Below are positions 12,001 to 20,847 of a DNA stretch of 46,535 nucleotides, piece after piece; positions within the stretch are counted from its first letter, which is position 1, and each line of letters begins with the position of its first letter. The DNA comes from Parachlorella kessleri (lineage: Eukaryota > Chlorophyta > Trebouxiophyceae > Chlorellales > Chlorellaceae): assembly GCA_001598975.1 (NCBI GenBank), contig BBXU01000665.1, positions 1 to 46,535 on the forward strand, written 5' to 3'. Under the pieces are notes generated by a model. That model saw only the letters and a list, made by a program, of their open reading frames with translations. It was not told the origin of the DNA and ran no database searches. The translations under genes and the position numbers were made by a program.

Positions 12001-13573
12001 AGCAGGACTTGCAACAGCAGCCGCCGTCGCAGCAGCAGCAGGGGCAGGGGCAGCCGGGAGCAGCACTGGAGGCTGTCGGTGAGGCAGCCCAGGCTGGCCC
12101 TGGGGATGAGTGGCGGGAAGCCCGGGAGAGGAACGAGATGCACCTGCTGCAGCGCCACATCCGGGGCTGCCTCACCGACTTCCTCAGCATGCACAGCGCA
12201 GCAGCTGCTGCTGACGAGGCAGCGCAGGAGGCCCCTGTGGAGGTGGAAGCACAGAAGCAAGCAGGGGCAGGGGAGGGTCCGGGGCGGACCAGCGCACTGC
12301 TGATGGCTGACTGGGTCATCGCCAATGTGCAGCACCCGCACCTCCACCCAGAGATGATGGAGTTGGCAGCCAGGCAAGCAAAGCACGCTGAGCGTGAGCC
12401 ATTGGGAGGCGCCCTGTTTGTAGCCTGTGTGTCAAGCCCTTGCGCAGCCGTGGGCTAGGCTTGCACGCTTGTTCAGGCACCTGGCATCCCCAGCATTGTG
12501 GCACATGGCTGGCACTTGGCACGCTGCCCCCACCACTGCACTTTGTTCACCAAGCACATTTGTTGTGGGTGGCATGTTGTGCATGGTTTTGAGGAGGCTT
12601 TGCACTGACAGTGCTGTGGTCGACTTTTAAGGCCTACTGGCGCGGCAGAGGAAGTGCTCTCTCCCGTGCTGGCAAGCATGCTAGTTTATTGGCTGCCGGC
12701 GATCAAAGGAATTGGTGGCGGGCATATTGGATCACACTGGATATAAGGGTAGAGCATCTGACATGTGCAGGGTGTATTTTGAGGTGGGGGAGGACCTCCC
12801 GGAGCCCGACGGCCTGCCAGCAAGGGAGACGAGCGTGCTGCTCGCCGGCCGGCGGGTGGCACTTACGGGCAGCGGAGTGGAGGCTGCCACGCTTGCTAGT
12901 GTGGGCGTGGACGAGGTGGGCGTGCTTGACAGGCGGCTAGACGTCCGGGGTCAAAGACAGATCACATTTTGTCTTGAGCTCTTGAACAGACTCCAGATGT
13001 TGTGTGTCGTGGCAGCCATGCCTGCCACGTGTTTGTCACCTGCGAATGCCTTCTGCCGCCTGGGCTGGCTGCCTGGGGCCGTTGTGATGTTGGGCACATC
13101 ACTCACTGTTAGGTTACACACTGAATCCATACCTGTACGTAATAGGTGTGCCCATGCCGAGCCAGTGACGCCACAGGGGCAAGTTAAGAGGCATCCATCA
13201 AACCCTCAGCCAGCCCCTGCTTGTTCTTATGCAGGGTGACCGGGTCTCCATCCCCCGCACTCCGGCAACACTGTTGCTGGTGGAGGCCACTCCCCCCTGG
13301 TCTTGCCGCGCCTGCGGCAGACGCTACCATGCGCCAGCCACGGCCCCACCCAGCCTCGGCTCCCCAACCGGCAGCCACCAACAGCAGCAGAGGCAGCAGC
13401 ACGAGGGGGAACGAGGAACAGAAGCAGAGGCAGCAGCAAATTCAGATGCCTGCAGGAGTGCTGGTCATGTCAACGGGGCTGTGCTGCCTGCCTGGCCGCT
13501 GTGTGTGCTGTGCGGAGTGGCGGCAGGGCCCATGGTGCCAGCGGTACAGCTTGCGCCGCCCGTTGCTTTGTAA
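3086..13573 (+). CDS. GTF3C4: TFIIIC 90 kDa subunit-like protein (GTF3C4 type) with inserted Agenet region
   Basis: Probable subunit of the RNA polymerase III factor TFIIIC; nuclear. The start is the first ATG of the open exon, at 3086. Model exons: 3086-3460, 3639-3740, 3946-4188, 4447-4686, 5125-5235, 5525-6220, 6720-6916, 7267-7588, 7841-8007, 8469-8557, 8895-8986, 9273-9468, 9843-11031, 11321-12393, 12632-12653, 12771-12915, 13235-13573; all phases agree (about 1,860 residues). The N-terminus has the family's VQWSEEGLLAVAAGNAITLL beta-propeller start. WD-like strands resume at 9273 (LLAVGSKSGHVWLW) and continue with LLCSCSRDGSIRCW near 10740. The C-terminus carries a CxxC...CxxC zinc-binding end (WSCRACGRRY and LCVLCG), as in the TFIIIC putative zinc-finger family. 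Between the WD segments lie a basic linker, an Agenet-like region (4447-5600), Ala/Gln/Lys-rich linkers and two copies of one module. The 22-base exon at 12632 is inferred from phase alone. The exon 7 start could also be 6729. Confidence 0.75.
4447..5620 (+). other. Agenet/Tudor-like domain region inside the TFIIIC-like gene
   Basis: Exon 4447-4686, with the end of the previous exon, encodes VVEVCNDEDGLRGCWFPGVV, then a strand with LVAYDEL and a LQEWFGV segment. This is the classic Agenet pattern: an acidic opening, a GxWFPA/G-type strand, a YDDL-type strand and an EWV-type end. Exons 5125-5235 and 5525 onward add a second half with NGGWWEDSRVVEV and a RNRLAFAGDVWSV strand, suggesting a tandem Agenet pair. 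Agenet domains belong to the Royal (Tudor) family and in plants bind methylated histone tails. Which ligand this one binds is unknown. Confidence 0.65.
6095..6916 (+). repeat. duplicated module, copy 1 (TFIIIC-like gene, exons 6-7)
   Basis: Encodes YQVPEG..., a short linker, then ASLLHAAARRFLLLRQE, an intron, and a DE-rich helical stretch ending in LRRTLRMVWDRC. It resembles residues encoded at 7463-8007 in order, spacing and intron phase: phase 0 after LRQE/LRSQ, and phase 2 at the end of the next exon. The family of the module was not recognised; it looks helical. Confidence 0.7.
7463..8007 (+). repeat. duplicated module, copy 2 (TFIIIC-like gene, exons 8-9)
   Basis: Second copy: YEVPEG..., then PSLLAAAVQRFLELRSQ, an intron, and YPPEELPRYS followed by a helical stretch and KFQITWTSK. 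The next exon (8469) adds LRSKWDRV. The intron phases match copy 1, so the copies most likely arose by tandem exon duplication and have since diverged strongly. Confidence 0.7.
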
Positions 13574-13701
13574 GGCATGCCCTGCCTTTCTGCTCAAGCC
13601 TGGTTGCCAATGGCGCTCGACTGCAGTGGCGCCCCTGGAGCAATGCATGTCAACTGGTGGGATGGAGGGTGTGGCGAGCAACGCTGTGAGCGCCGCTTCT
13701 G

Positions 13702-13706
13702 TGTAA
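13702..13706 (+). terminator. candidate TGTAA polyadenylation signal of the TFIIIC-like gene
   Basis: TGTAA 129 bases after the TAA stop at 13571-13573. Another TGTAA overlaps the stop itself (13569-13573), and a third is at 13924-13928. This is motif evidence only. Confidence 0.35.
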
Positions 13707-14743
13707 AATTGGTGAGCAACACTGTCGGGTGGGCTATTCATGTGCGCTGCGGCTTGCTGGCATGGCAAGACTGACCGGAGTGCATGCACGTTCAATTCAC
13801 TCCTTACCATCAATCAGCTCAGGCTCAGCTACAATAGAGCCAAGGCTGCACACCCTGGTGGCCACGCAAACGCACGGCACAGTAGTGGTATGGCCCACCA
13901 GCCCGCACTTGTCAGCAGAAAGCTGTAAAGAGCCTCACACTACAAGCCACATAAACGCCCTGGACAAAGTAAGTCACTCCGGTACACCCAATACCTCCTC
14001 TTCTTTTGCATTCCTGCCACCTTTACCAGAGCAGATCCATCTTGCCATCAGGCCAGGCATGCCGAGCTACTAGATCAAGAGCTCAGGCAAGCACAGAGCA
14101 TACTTCACATGCCGAGCTCACCGTTGACACCTCCAAAAGGCAGCCTGGTATATTCAGCTACCTTTCCCCTCGCTTGGCAAGGACCAAGACCAGCAGCAGG
14201 GGGGTAACCTGTAAACCCTCAATATACAAAGCCGCGTTCTCGCACTAACGTGCATATCCGACCATCTACTTCCGTGCAGGCCTAGTATACACCCCTCAGC
14301 AATCCTGAAGCACTAGCTAAGGTACAGGCAAGACCCCAAACATACTTCACAAGCCGCGCTGACAGTTCACACCTATCCACTTCCCCCAAGGCGGGGACTC
14401 TCCTCCTATAACAGTGGTACTTGGCAGGTAAAGACACAGGCTGCCGGCTCGGGCAGAACCAACCTGGAGGCGGCACCCTGCACCTAGCCTGGGCCTTACT
14501 CAGCTTTACGTGGGCCAAGCTGCCAACAGGGTGTTGCATACGCATATGAGGAGCAGCAGGACCCAAGCGCCCCCCACCGCGCCCTGCTGCAGAGCTGCAT
14601 CCCTCAATGGAACCCAAGTGTGCCCACTCGCCACCTGCACCAATATCCAGGAAGCCCTTCCCAAAAGGCCCTGCTCTACAATACAGCCTTGTGGGCCATT
14701 GTGGCACCCTTGGTGCAGAACAAGCATACTCACTGCCACTTAC

Positions 14744-14951
14744 ATAGCATGCAGCACCGCGTTTTAACGTACATTGCAGGGGCGCAGGCGATGCTTCCTT
14801 CACACAAGAAATATGGCATCTGCCCACCCTCGTAGGGTGCATTGAAGGCAGGCAGAAAGAGGGCATGTAGACCAGCAGGGTTCACCTTGGGGTAGGCCTT
14901 CTTATGGCCCAGGAATGTCCAGCCAGCGGGGTAGACATAGTTGCAGGCCCA
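14744..14951 (-). other. possible unassigned minus-strand exon
   Basis: Reading leftward from a good acceptor (TCCTGCAG ending at 14952), a frame stays open for 69 codons to a strong GTAAGT donor at 14743. It encodes an aromatic- and proline-rich stretch with YVYPAGWTFLGHKK and FNAPYEGGQMPYF. The phase would allow it to follow the ubiquitin-fold gene upstream, with a splice at the CAG before 15217. No family was recognised and no further exon could be placed, so this may be chance. Confidence 0.22.
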
Positions 14952-15183
14952 CTGCAGGACACCCAGTCTCTACTCATGGACTCCCGAGTACTGCTGCCGA
15001 TAGCACCTGCTGGACTACGCCCCTGAAACTACCCATGCACCTAGCCTGTTAACCTTGCAGTTCTGAGCTGCACGGCTATGTGCTAGCTTGGGGCGGCCTC
15101 TGCATTAAAAGCTTCTTTCATACTGCCTCGCAGGGCGGCTGTGCATTGCCTGCATCATGCTGGGATTCCTGCATCCCTGTGCA

Positions 15184-15676
15184 CTACGCATCCCTGAAGT
15201 ACTGTGGCCTACCAGCAGCCAGCACCTGCTCAGTGCCGTCCGATGCTGCCACCCCACAGCTGTCAAGGGTATCCCTGTCACCCAGGCGTTGCCCGTTGTA
15301 CTGTACACTCAGTTCTGCGCCGGCAGGGAAGCCCTCCAGCGTTCTTAGGTGCTTCTGCAACGTATTGCGATGAGCCACTTCTGCGGATCCACAGACGGCG
15401 CAGGCACTGCTTCTCCAGGTAACCTGCCCCAGGCGACAGGTGCCCAGACATACTCTCAAGGTGCTGGGTATGGTCAGAAGGGAGGGGCACACCTTCAGGT
15501 CACCCACTGTGTCTCCCTGACGTGCTGGGATACGGACGAGGGAGCGCAGGGAACTGCACCTCACATGTCAACATGCCGAGTTTTGCTCAAGCTTCAGCGT
15601 TTCTTCCGCGATCAGGTGCAAAGCAGCTTGCTCGCCTGCCACTCTGCTCGTCATAGAAGTGGAGGAGCACTTCCAT
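15184..15676 (-). CDS. small ubiquitin-fold (Ubl) protein
   Basis: Three exons read leftward: 15636-15676 (ATG at 15674-15676), 15493-15553 and 15184-15354 (TAG at 15184-15186). The total is 90 residues, about one ubiquitin fold. The N-terminus MEVLLHFYDEQSG fits the first beta hairpin. VRIPARQGDTVGDLKKHL fits strand 2 plus the start of the main helix (compare the DT(I/V)GDLK pattern in ubiquitin-like proteins). SVQYNGQRLGDRDTLDSCGV fits the strand 3-5 region, where ubiquitin relatives have ..NGK.L.D..TL...GV. The end (DGTEQVLAAG...) has no C-terminal Gly-Gly, so conjugation is not expected unless further exons follow. The first intron has a GC donor (AG|GCGAGC), and the exon phases fit only if it is used. 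The function and exact family are unknown. Confidence 0.5.
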
Positions 15677-16007
15677 AGTTGAGCGAAAGGGGTGATCAGT
15701 CGAAGCCTGAGGACCGCAGGCTGCAGGATGATGGCCCCTGTGCGACTTCTGCAAGCTGCCTAGACCCTCAGGTGTCGCCTGGTAGAGCCTTGAGATCAAC
15801 AGACAGCATGAAAGAGGTGGTAGTATCTCCCACCCTAAACCCTGATGCGGCATTGGAGTCCTGTCATCCAGGACGAGTAGCTTCCAGAGTAACCAGGCCT
15901 TCCCTTTTGCAGAAGCCACACACAGTAGTCTTTCACTGTTGTATTATACTACGACTTGCTAGCCCGTGGTCTGCTGGGCTTCTCCAGCCAAACAGATACA
16001 GGCAAGC
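15677..16007. promoter_or_regulatory. shared upstream region of the Ubl gene (-) and RETICULATA-like gene (+)
   Basis: 331 bases separate two divergent start codons, so both 5' leaders and promoters must lie here or in the first introns. No TATA box at a convincing distance or other named element was recognised. Confidence 0.4.
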
Positions 16008-18742
16008 ATGCTTCAGCAGCAGATGTCCAGGCCTCTGGCCCGGCAGGCAGGTGTTTCCATGGCGCCTGCAGCGGTTCTCTCCTCTCGGGGGAGACCCACC
16101 AAGACAGCAGCAGCAGCAGTGAGGTGGCCTTTGCGGCAACCTCGGCCCCTATCCTTGAGCAGCAGCAGCAAACGGCAGATTCATCTACAGCAGCAGATTA
16201 CCTGCAGCGCGGGCGTTGCACACCCCGGAGAGGTGAGCTTAAGTTGCCCCACTCAATCGCAGGCGGATAAGGTCGCGTAGTTGGACACTCTGTCGGTGTG
16301 ACGCGGCCTCTTTCCTTTCTACTACATGCGCCAACCTGCGTTACGTTGACCTACTGTTGCAGGAGCGTGAGGGCTCCAGTGACCTGCTGTCGTTGTCTGT
16401 GCCCACCACTAGCCTGGGCACCAGCATGAAGGGTGGGCTCGGCTCGCGGGGTGGAGGCGCAACTCTGGAAAAGAGCAAGCTGGACCTTTCCAAGGAGGTG
16501 CAGACAGCGCAGCCCCGCCTTGACAATGATGGCGGTGGTGGCAACATAGGCAAGGGCATCTTCAACGGCGGCGGCGGTGATGGCGATGGTGGGGACGATG
16601 ATGACTATTTCAATGAGTTTGGTGAGTGATGTTACTGTTTTGGTTTGGTGTGCTGCTGAGTTAATTGCGTCTGCTCCGGCTAGCTTGTGGGCTTTTGGTC
16701 TGGGTACTCTCCTAGGGTTGTGCTCTCGTGCGGTTGTCAACGAAATCTACTTTGCAAGACATAGGAAGACGTAGGTTTGGAATGAATTGCACTGGTACTG
16801 TAATCCGTTGACTTACCTCTTGATCAAGCCAGCTGTCGGGCACCTGGGCCGGGTGCGGCAAGCTGCAAGGAGGCTTGAAACAGTTGGTTGGTTCATGCAG
16901 TGCTGATGCAAGCCCCATGTTCTCACCCTGTGCAGGCGATGGTGATGATGGCGATGGTGGCGATGGCTGGTTCCGCAAGGTGTTTGCGGAGCTGTATACA
17001 GCTGAGGCCATCGCAGCAGTGCTTCAGGAGTGGTACAAGACCATGGCTGATTTGCCGCTGATCCTACGGCAAGCAGCGCAGATGGGGCTGTTCAGCTCAG
17101 CAGCGCTGGTCCGCTTCCTATCCATGGACGTGCGGCCCAACATGACTCGCTTGGTCACCCGCAGCCTACCGCCTGCGGTGCGTCTCCGTCCTTGCACAGG
17201 CTGCCTGCTTGCACATGGACAACATGAGGGGCGGCTTGGTTACTGAGAATCTCAGCCCAGGCACTTACTAATTGGTAGTAGCTTGCATGGCCTGGGATGA
17301 TTCGACCTTGGGCACACAGGGGTTGGGGATTGCTTTGAGGCTAGATAGAAGGGCAGGCAAATGCTGCTTTCTTACTGAACAGTCGCAGTGATTTGGCTCC
17401 TTTTGCAGGTGTCCCGCGAGGTTGTTGGCCGGCTGATGGCCGACCCCGCGTTCATGCAAAAGCTGGTGCTGGAGCAGATGATCACTATTGGCACTGCTCT
17501 GGTTTATGAGGCCAAGGTGCGTGCCTGTCTTGTGGCGAGAGAGTGCTTGCATTGTAAGCACAGCTGGAGCATTGGTGCTTTGCTGCACTCTCCAGCGTGG
17601 AGGACAGGATGTGGTGGGTACAGCTTGTTCCACCTATCTTGTTTCCAGGGTATGAACCATGGGATGTACTTCATGGCCTGCAGGTTCGTGGCGACCGCTT
17701 CATGAAGGAGCTCGACCTTGTTGCCATCAATGTGCTCACGCTGGCAGCAGCCAACGCAGCTGTGGTGTACCTTGTCTCACCCACCCGTGCGGCGCCTGCC
17801 CCTGGCCGGTGGGAGTGGCAGAACAAGCTGGCCTCGCTGCCCAACAACGTGTTTGAGAGCAGCCTGCCGCAGCGCGCTGTCTCCAACTCCAGCAGGGCAG
17901 CCGGCTTTGTGGCCAAGGCAGCGGAGCTGTGCGGCGTGGGCGTGTTGGCAGGCGCAGCGCAGAGCGCACTAGCGCAGGCAGATGTTGCCGTCCGGCGCCG
18001 TGGCGACCCCAGCTTCCGCCCCTCCATGCCCGTGCCCACCATCGGCACTGCAGCACTGGGCATGGCCGCGCACCTGGGCATTTTTGGCAATGTGCGGTAC
18101 CAGCTGATTGCCGGCATTGACGACTACCTGTACAAGCATGCTGGCCACCTGTGGAGCTACCTGGCGGTCAGCTCTGTGTTCCGCACCTTCAGCACCGGCG
18201 TGGGCGAGCAGACGCGCCGCTTCCTGCTGGTGAGCAATGGAGAAGAACTGTGGTCATGCCTGCATTGTTGCATAGGCCCACACATGTAACATCTTAGGTC
18301 TACACGGGTGCAAGAGCCCACTGGTCAGCACCGGTATGTGGAATGGGGTACAGGTGCTGCCGTGCAGTGGGGTCAGGAAGTGGTGGTGGGTTCTCTGACA
18401 TGTCGGTGAACACCAGTTTATGATTTTCCGGATTTGTGCAGAGTCTTTAGAGTCTTTTGATGCTGTGGTTCAGCTGGTTCAATGCTGCTAACTCATAAGT
18501 ATAGTTACTTTAGCAGTGCTTGACCCATTGCTGTGTACGTCCCCCCTATGCAGGGTCTCCCCAGGCCCAGCCAGGTGGCAGCTCAGCGCTACGTGCAGAG
18601 ACAGGTGCAGGCCGTCGCGCCAGCAAGGCCAGCACTGCGGAGCAGCGGCAAGAAGAAGCGCAGCAAACGGCCAGCAGGCTTTGAAATGTCCTACGGCCCT
18701 CCCTCCCGGGGCCCGCAGCAGCAAGCTATGGCAGCCACTTGA
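16008..18742 (+). CDS. RETICULATA-related (DUF3411) plastid membrane protein
   Basis: Six exons: 16008-16232, 16363-16621, 16936-17177, 17409-17516, 17684-18229 and 18554-18742 (TGA); 522 residues. The family is found in plants and green algae and is placed in the chloroplast envelope. It is linked to leaf and plastid development, but its biochemical role is unsettled. The first 75 residues are Ser/Arg/Gln-rich with few acidic residues, as expected for a plastid transit peptide. A Gly/Asp-rich acidic linker follows (about residues 140-172). The conserved core starts with WFRKVFAELYTAEAI and continues through SREVVGRLMADPAFMQKL and MKELDLVAINVLTLAAANA. Hydrophobic segments lie near residues 288-310, 353-378, 398-415 and 432-450. 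The tail is basic (KKKRSKRP) and Gln-rich. The start ATG was chosen because it is in phase and opens the transit-like segment. Confidence 0.85.
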
Positions 18743-18851
18743 GTGGCAGAGTGGTTTGGATGGGTGTGACGTGTTTGGCCTGTGAGTCTGCCTGGTCCTT
18801 GCTCGGTCATTTGAAGTTTCGTTGCCAGCTGCGCTCCCCCTGCCTGCTTCC

Positions 18852-18856
18852 TGTAA
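18852..18856 (+). terminator. candidate TGTAA polyadenylation signal of the RETICULATA-like gene
   Basis: TGTAA 110 bases after the TGA stop. A second TGTAA sits near 19466. This is motif evidence only. Confidence 0.4.
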
Positions 18857-19764
18857 GGCTGCGGCAGGGGACCTCTCTGTACTTGCTGTTACCCTCCCTT
18901 GTACCATCGGCCTGATATTTGGTGTTCCATAGCTGAAACCTTGCCCCCTTTCATTATGGCCGTGCTTGACCCGCGTCTTGTTGCGTTGTTCCCAGCCCAG
19001 CCCGCACCTGCAGGCTGGTGGCTGCGCTCGTGTTCATGTGTGGTGGGCATGCTGCATCTGCTCTGCCAACGAATGGCGCGTAGTGCCAACCATTGCTGCT
19101 GCTATCTCAAACTTCTCTTGCATCCAGTGAGGGCGTAAGCTGGCTGTGGTGCTTCTGTGCCCGGCCCTCCCTCTTGTTATAACCCTTCCCGTGCGTCGTG
19201 TCCGCCCCCATTCTGGGGGTGGGGCAGCACAGGTGGTCCCTTTTCCCCAAGGGCCACCACCCTCCGCTGTATGGTTCCCATGGCTTACCCTTGGTCCACA
19301 TTTTTCTCCGCCTGCTGCTGGCGGCAGTGGGCGCTCTACTGTGGTTGTGGCTCTGCAGAACGCATGGACTCTTTCCCTGGAAATGCTAGACAGAGTTTTT
19401 TTGGTGCGAATGTTTGGTCACTCTTCTTGCCCAAGCTGTGTTGTGCTGGAAGTTGCAGAATAGCATGTAAACTTGGGATTGCCATGGGCTGATATACCCT
19501 CAAGCTGACCCAGGACACAATATGGATGTTGAATTGCCCTACCTGCTGCCACCGACTAAAAGCAAGACAAGACACAAGCCCCGCCCTGTCACTCCTGTTC
19601 CCCCCAATCTCTTCAGTTTTGCAACGTCTGCCATCATTCTCATAAGGATAAGGTCTTTGTGCTTGTCGCTTGTTCATCTACCTCTTGCTCTGCTATTTGA
19701 CGCAGCTGATCCCCGCCAAACTGCTGTCTGACTCCTTGCACGTGCATTCCATCCCATCTTGACA

Positions 19765-19835
19765 CTGGACCAGAACTCAGGCAAGACCCAGAACACGTCG
19801 GCATCCACCCTGTCAGTACACCTCAATCCCATCCC
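19765..19835 (-). repeat. dispersed repeat copy (minus orientation)
   Basis: Read on the minus strand, it contains ACTGACAGGGTGGATGC followed by TGGGTCTTGCCTGAGTTCTG. It shares the order and spacing of the core seen at 25108, 44549 and elsewhere. It is arranged head to head with the copy starting at 19845. Confidence 0.5.
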
Positions 19836-19844
19836 GTTTTTATT

Positions 19845-19935
19845 AAGGGTGGCAGGTAGTGCGATCAGAGAGGAGTTAGGGGTATACGGGGCTGACAGGG
19901 TTTGATGCAGGTATGCTCTGTGTCTTGCCTGAGAT
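19845..19935 (+). repeat. dispersed repeat copy
   Basis: Starts GGGTGGCAGGTAGTGCGATC, then a GAGAGGAG-type stretch, CTGACAGGG, and ATGCAGGTATGCTCTGTGTC. This is one of the best-preserved members of the family. Confidence 0.6.
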
Positions 19936-20669
19936 CTGAGCCAGTAGGTCCCTCGTTTGTTCGCCTTGCCTGCCACCCATACATATTTGAGATAATTCTT
20001 ACTGTAGCCATGTCAGTTCACTTCATGCCAGTCTCCTCAGTTCGCACTGCCTGCCACCATCAACACAGGTTTTGAGATGGCTGAGACATAGGGAACAAGG
20101 CAGCTGCAAAGCAAACCATTAGACAACCAGCCCCAGCCTTTGCTCACGTGAGCAGTGCTTTTGATGCGCAATATGCAGTGAGTGTTCAAGTCAAGTACTG
20201 TCCACCGCGTCACCATCTACTAGTCTACAGTGCATCAGATAGGTCAATGCATACTGATTGCATACTATATGGTGCACTTGCACTTACTGGCGAAACCGAA
20301 CTGGCTGGAAACCAGTACCCCCCCAATCCCATTGCACGTTCCCTGGACATCGTTGCCTCTCCTTGCCAAAGCCCAGGCTGCCCCGCGTTCTGGGCCAGCT
20401 GGCACTAAAAACCATGAAGTCATGCTGCGATGGTGTGTCCATTCCCAATGACTGCCAGCTCCTCCTTGCCCGCAGGGAAGCCCTGTAGCATCGAGGCACA
20501 GGCCTGTACTCCTGAGCAATAGTGACATCAAGAGCACATCGCCCTGTAGCCATAGCCAGGCATACGAGCAGGGCAGACTCTGCCATCAAGCGCGCATTTA
20601 ACCTGAGCCCAGCGATCAAGCACACGTACGGCCCCATGGCCTGAGCCAGACGTGCAGCAAATAGACCAA

Positions 20670-20750
20670 GGCATACTTGCATCCAGCCCTGTCAATACAG
20701 TGTCCCACTGTTGCCCTGTTCGCATTGCTTGTCACCATCAACAAGCGCAG
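20670..20750 (-). repeat. dispersed repeat copy (minus orientation)
   Basis: The minus strand reads TGATGGTGACAAGCAATGCG, then after about 25 bases TTGACAGGGCTGGATGCAAG. This is the same two-block layout as the other copies. Confidence 0.5.
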
Positions 20751-20847
20751 CGGTTGGCTCTTCCATCAAGCATGCATACGCGTTCCCCTTCTAGCCTCAG
20801 CCAGATGGGGATGCAGCAAGGGCACCCATCTCAACTACCCAGGGCAC

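Larger units (their letters stand above)
13574..15183. other. gene-poor stretch after the TFIIIC-like gene
   Basis: About 1.6 kb. It holds the 3' UTR of the TFIIIC-like gene (candidate TGTAA at 13702-13706), two divergent copies of a dispersed repeat near 14080-14150 and 14315-14385, and one weak minus-strand exon candidate (14744-14951). The 194-codon minus-strand open frame at 14282-14866 has no recognisable domain and low-complexity composition, so it is not called as a gene. Confidence 0.5.
18743..20847. other. 2.1 kb gene-free stretch with repeats
   Basis: Lies between the convergent RETICULATA-like (+) and amidase A (-) genes. It contains a TGTAA at 18852-18856, copies of a dispersed repeat (19765-19835, 19845-19935, a fragment near 20035-20065, and 20670-20750), and otherwise nothing recognisable. 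Open frames at 19146-19500 and 20148-20700 have no domain and no supporting splice structure. Confidence 0.55.

Noticed and set aside
11354..12325. 323-codon minus-strand open frame
   Set aside because: Antisense to an Ala/Gln-rich exon of the TFIIIC-like gene. The frame is open only because GC-rich repeats (CAG/GCA) lack stops on both strands, and no domain is present.
14282..14866. 194-codon minus-strand open frame
   Set aside because: No domain, cysteine- and arginine-rich shadow composition, and it overlaps the splice-supported frame at 14744-14951 in another frame.
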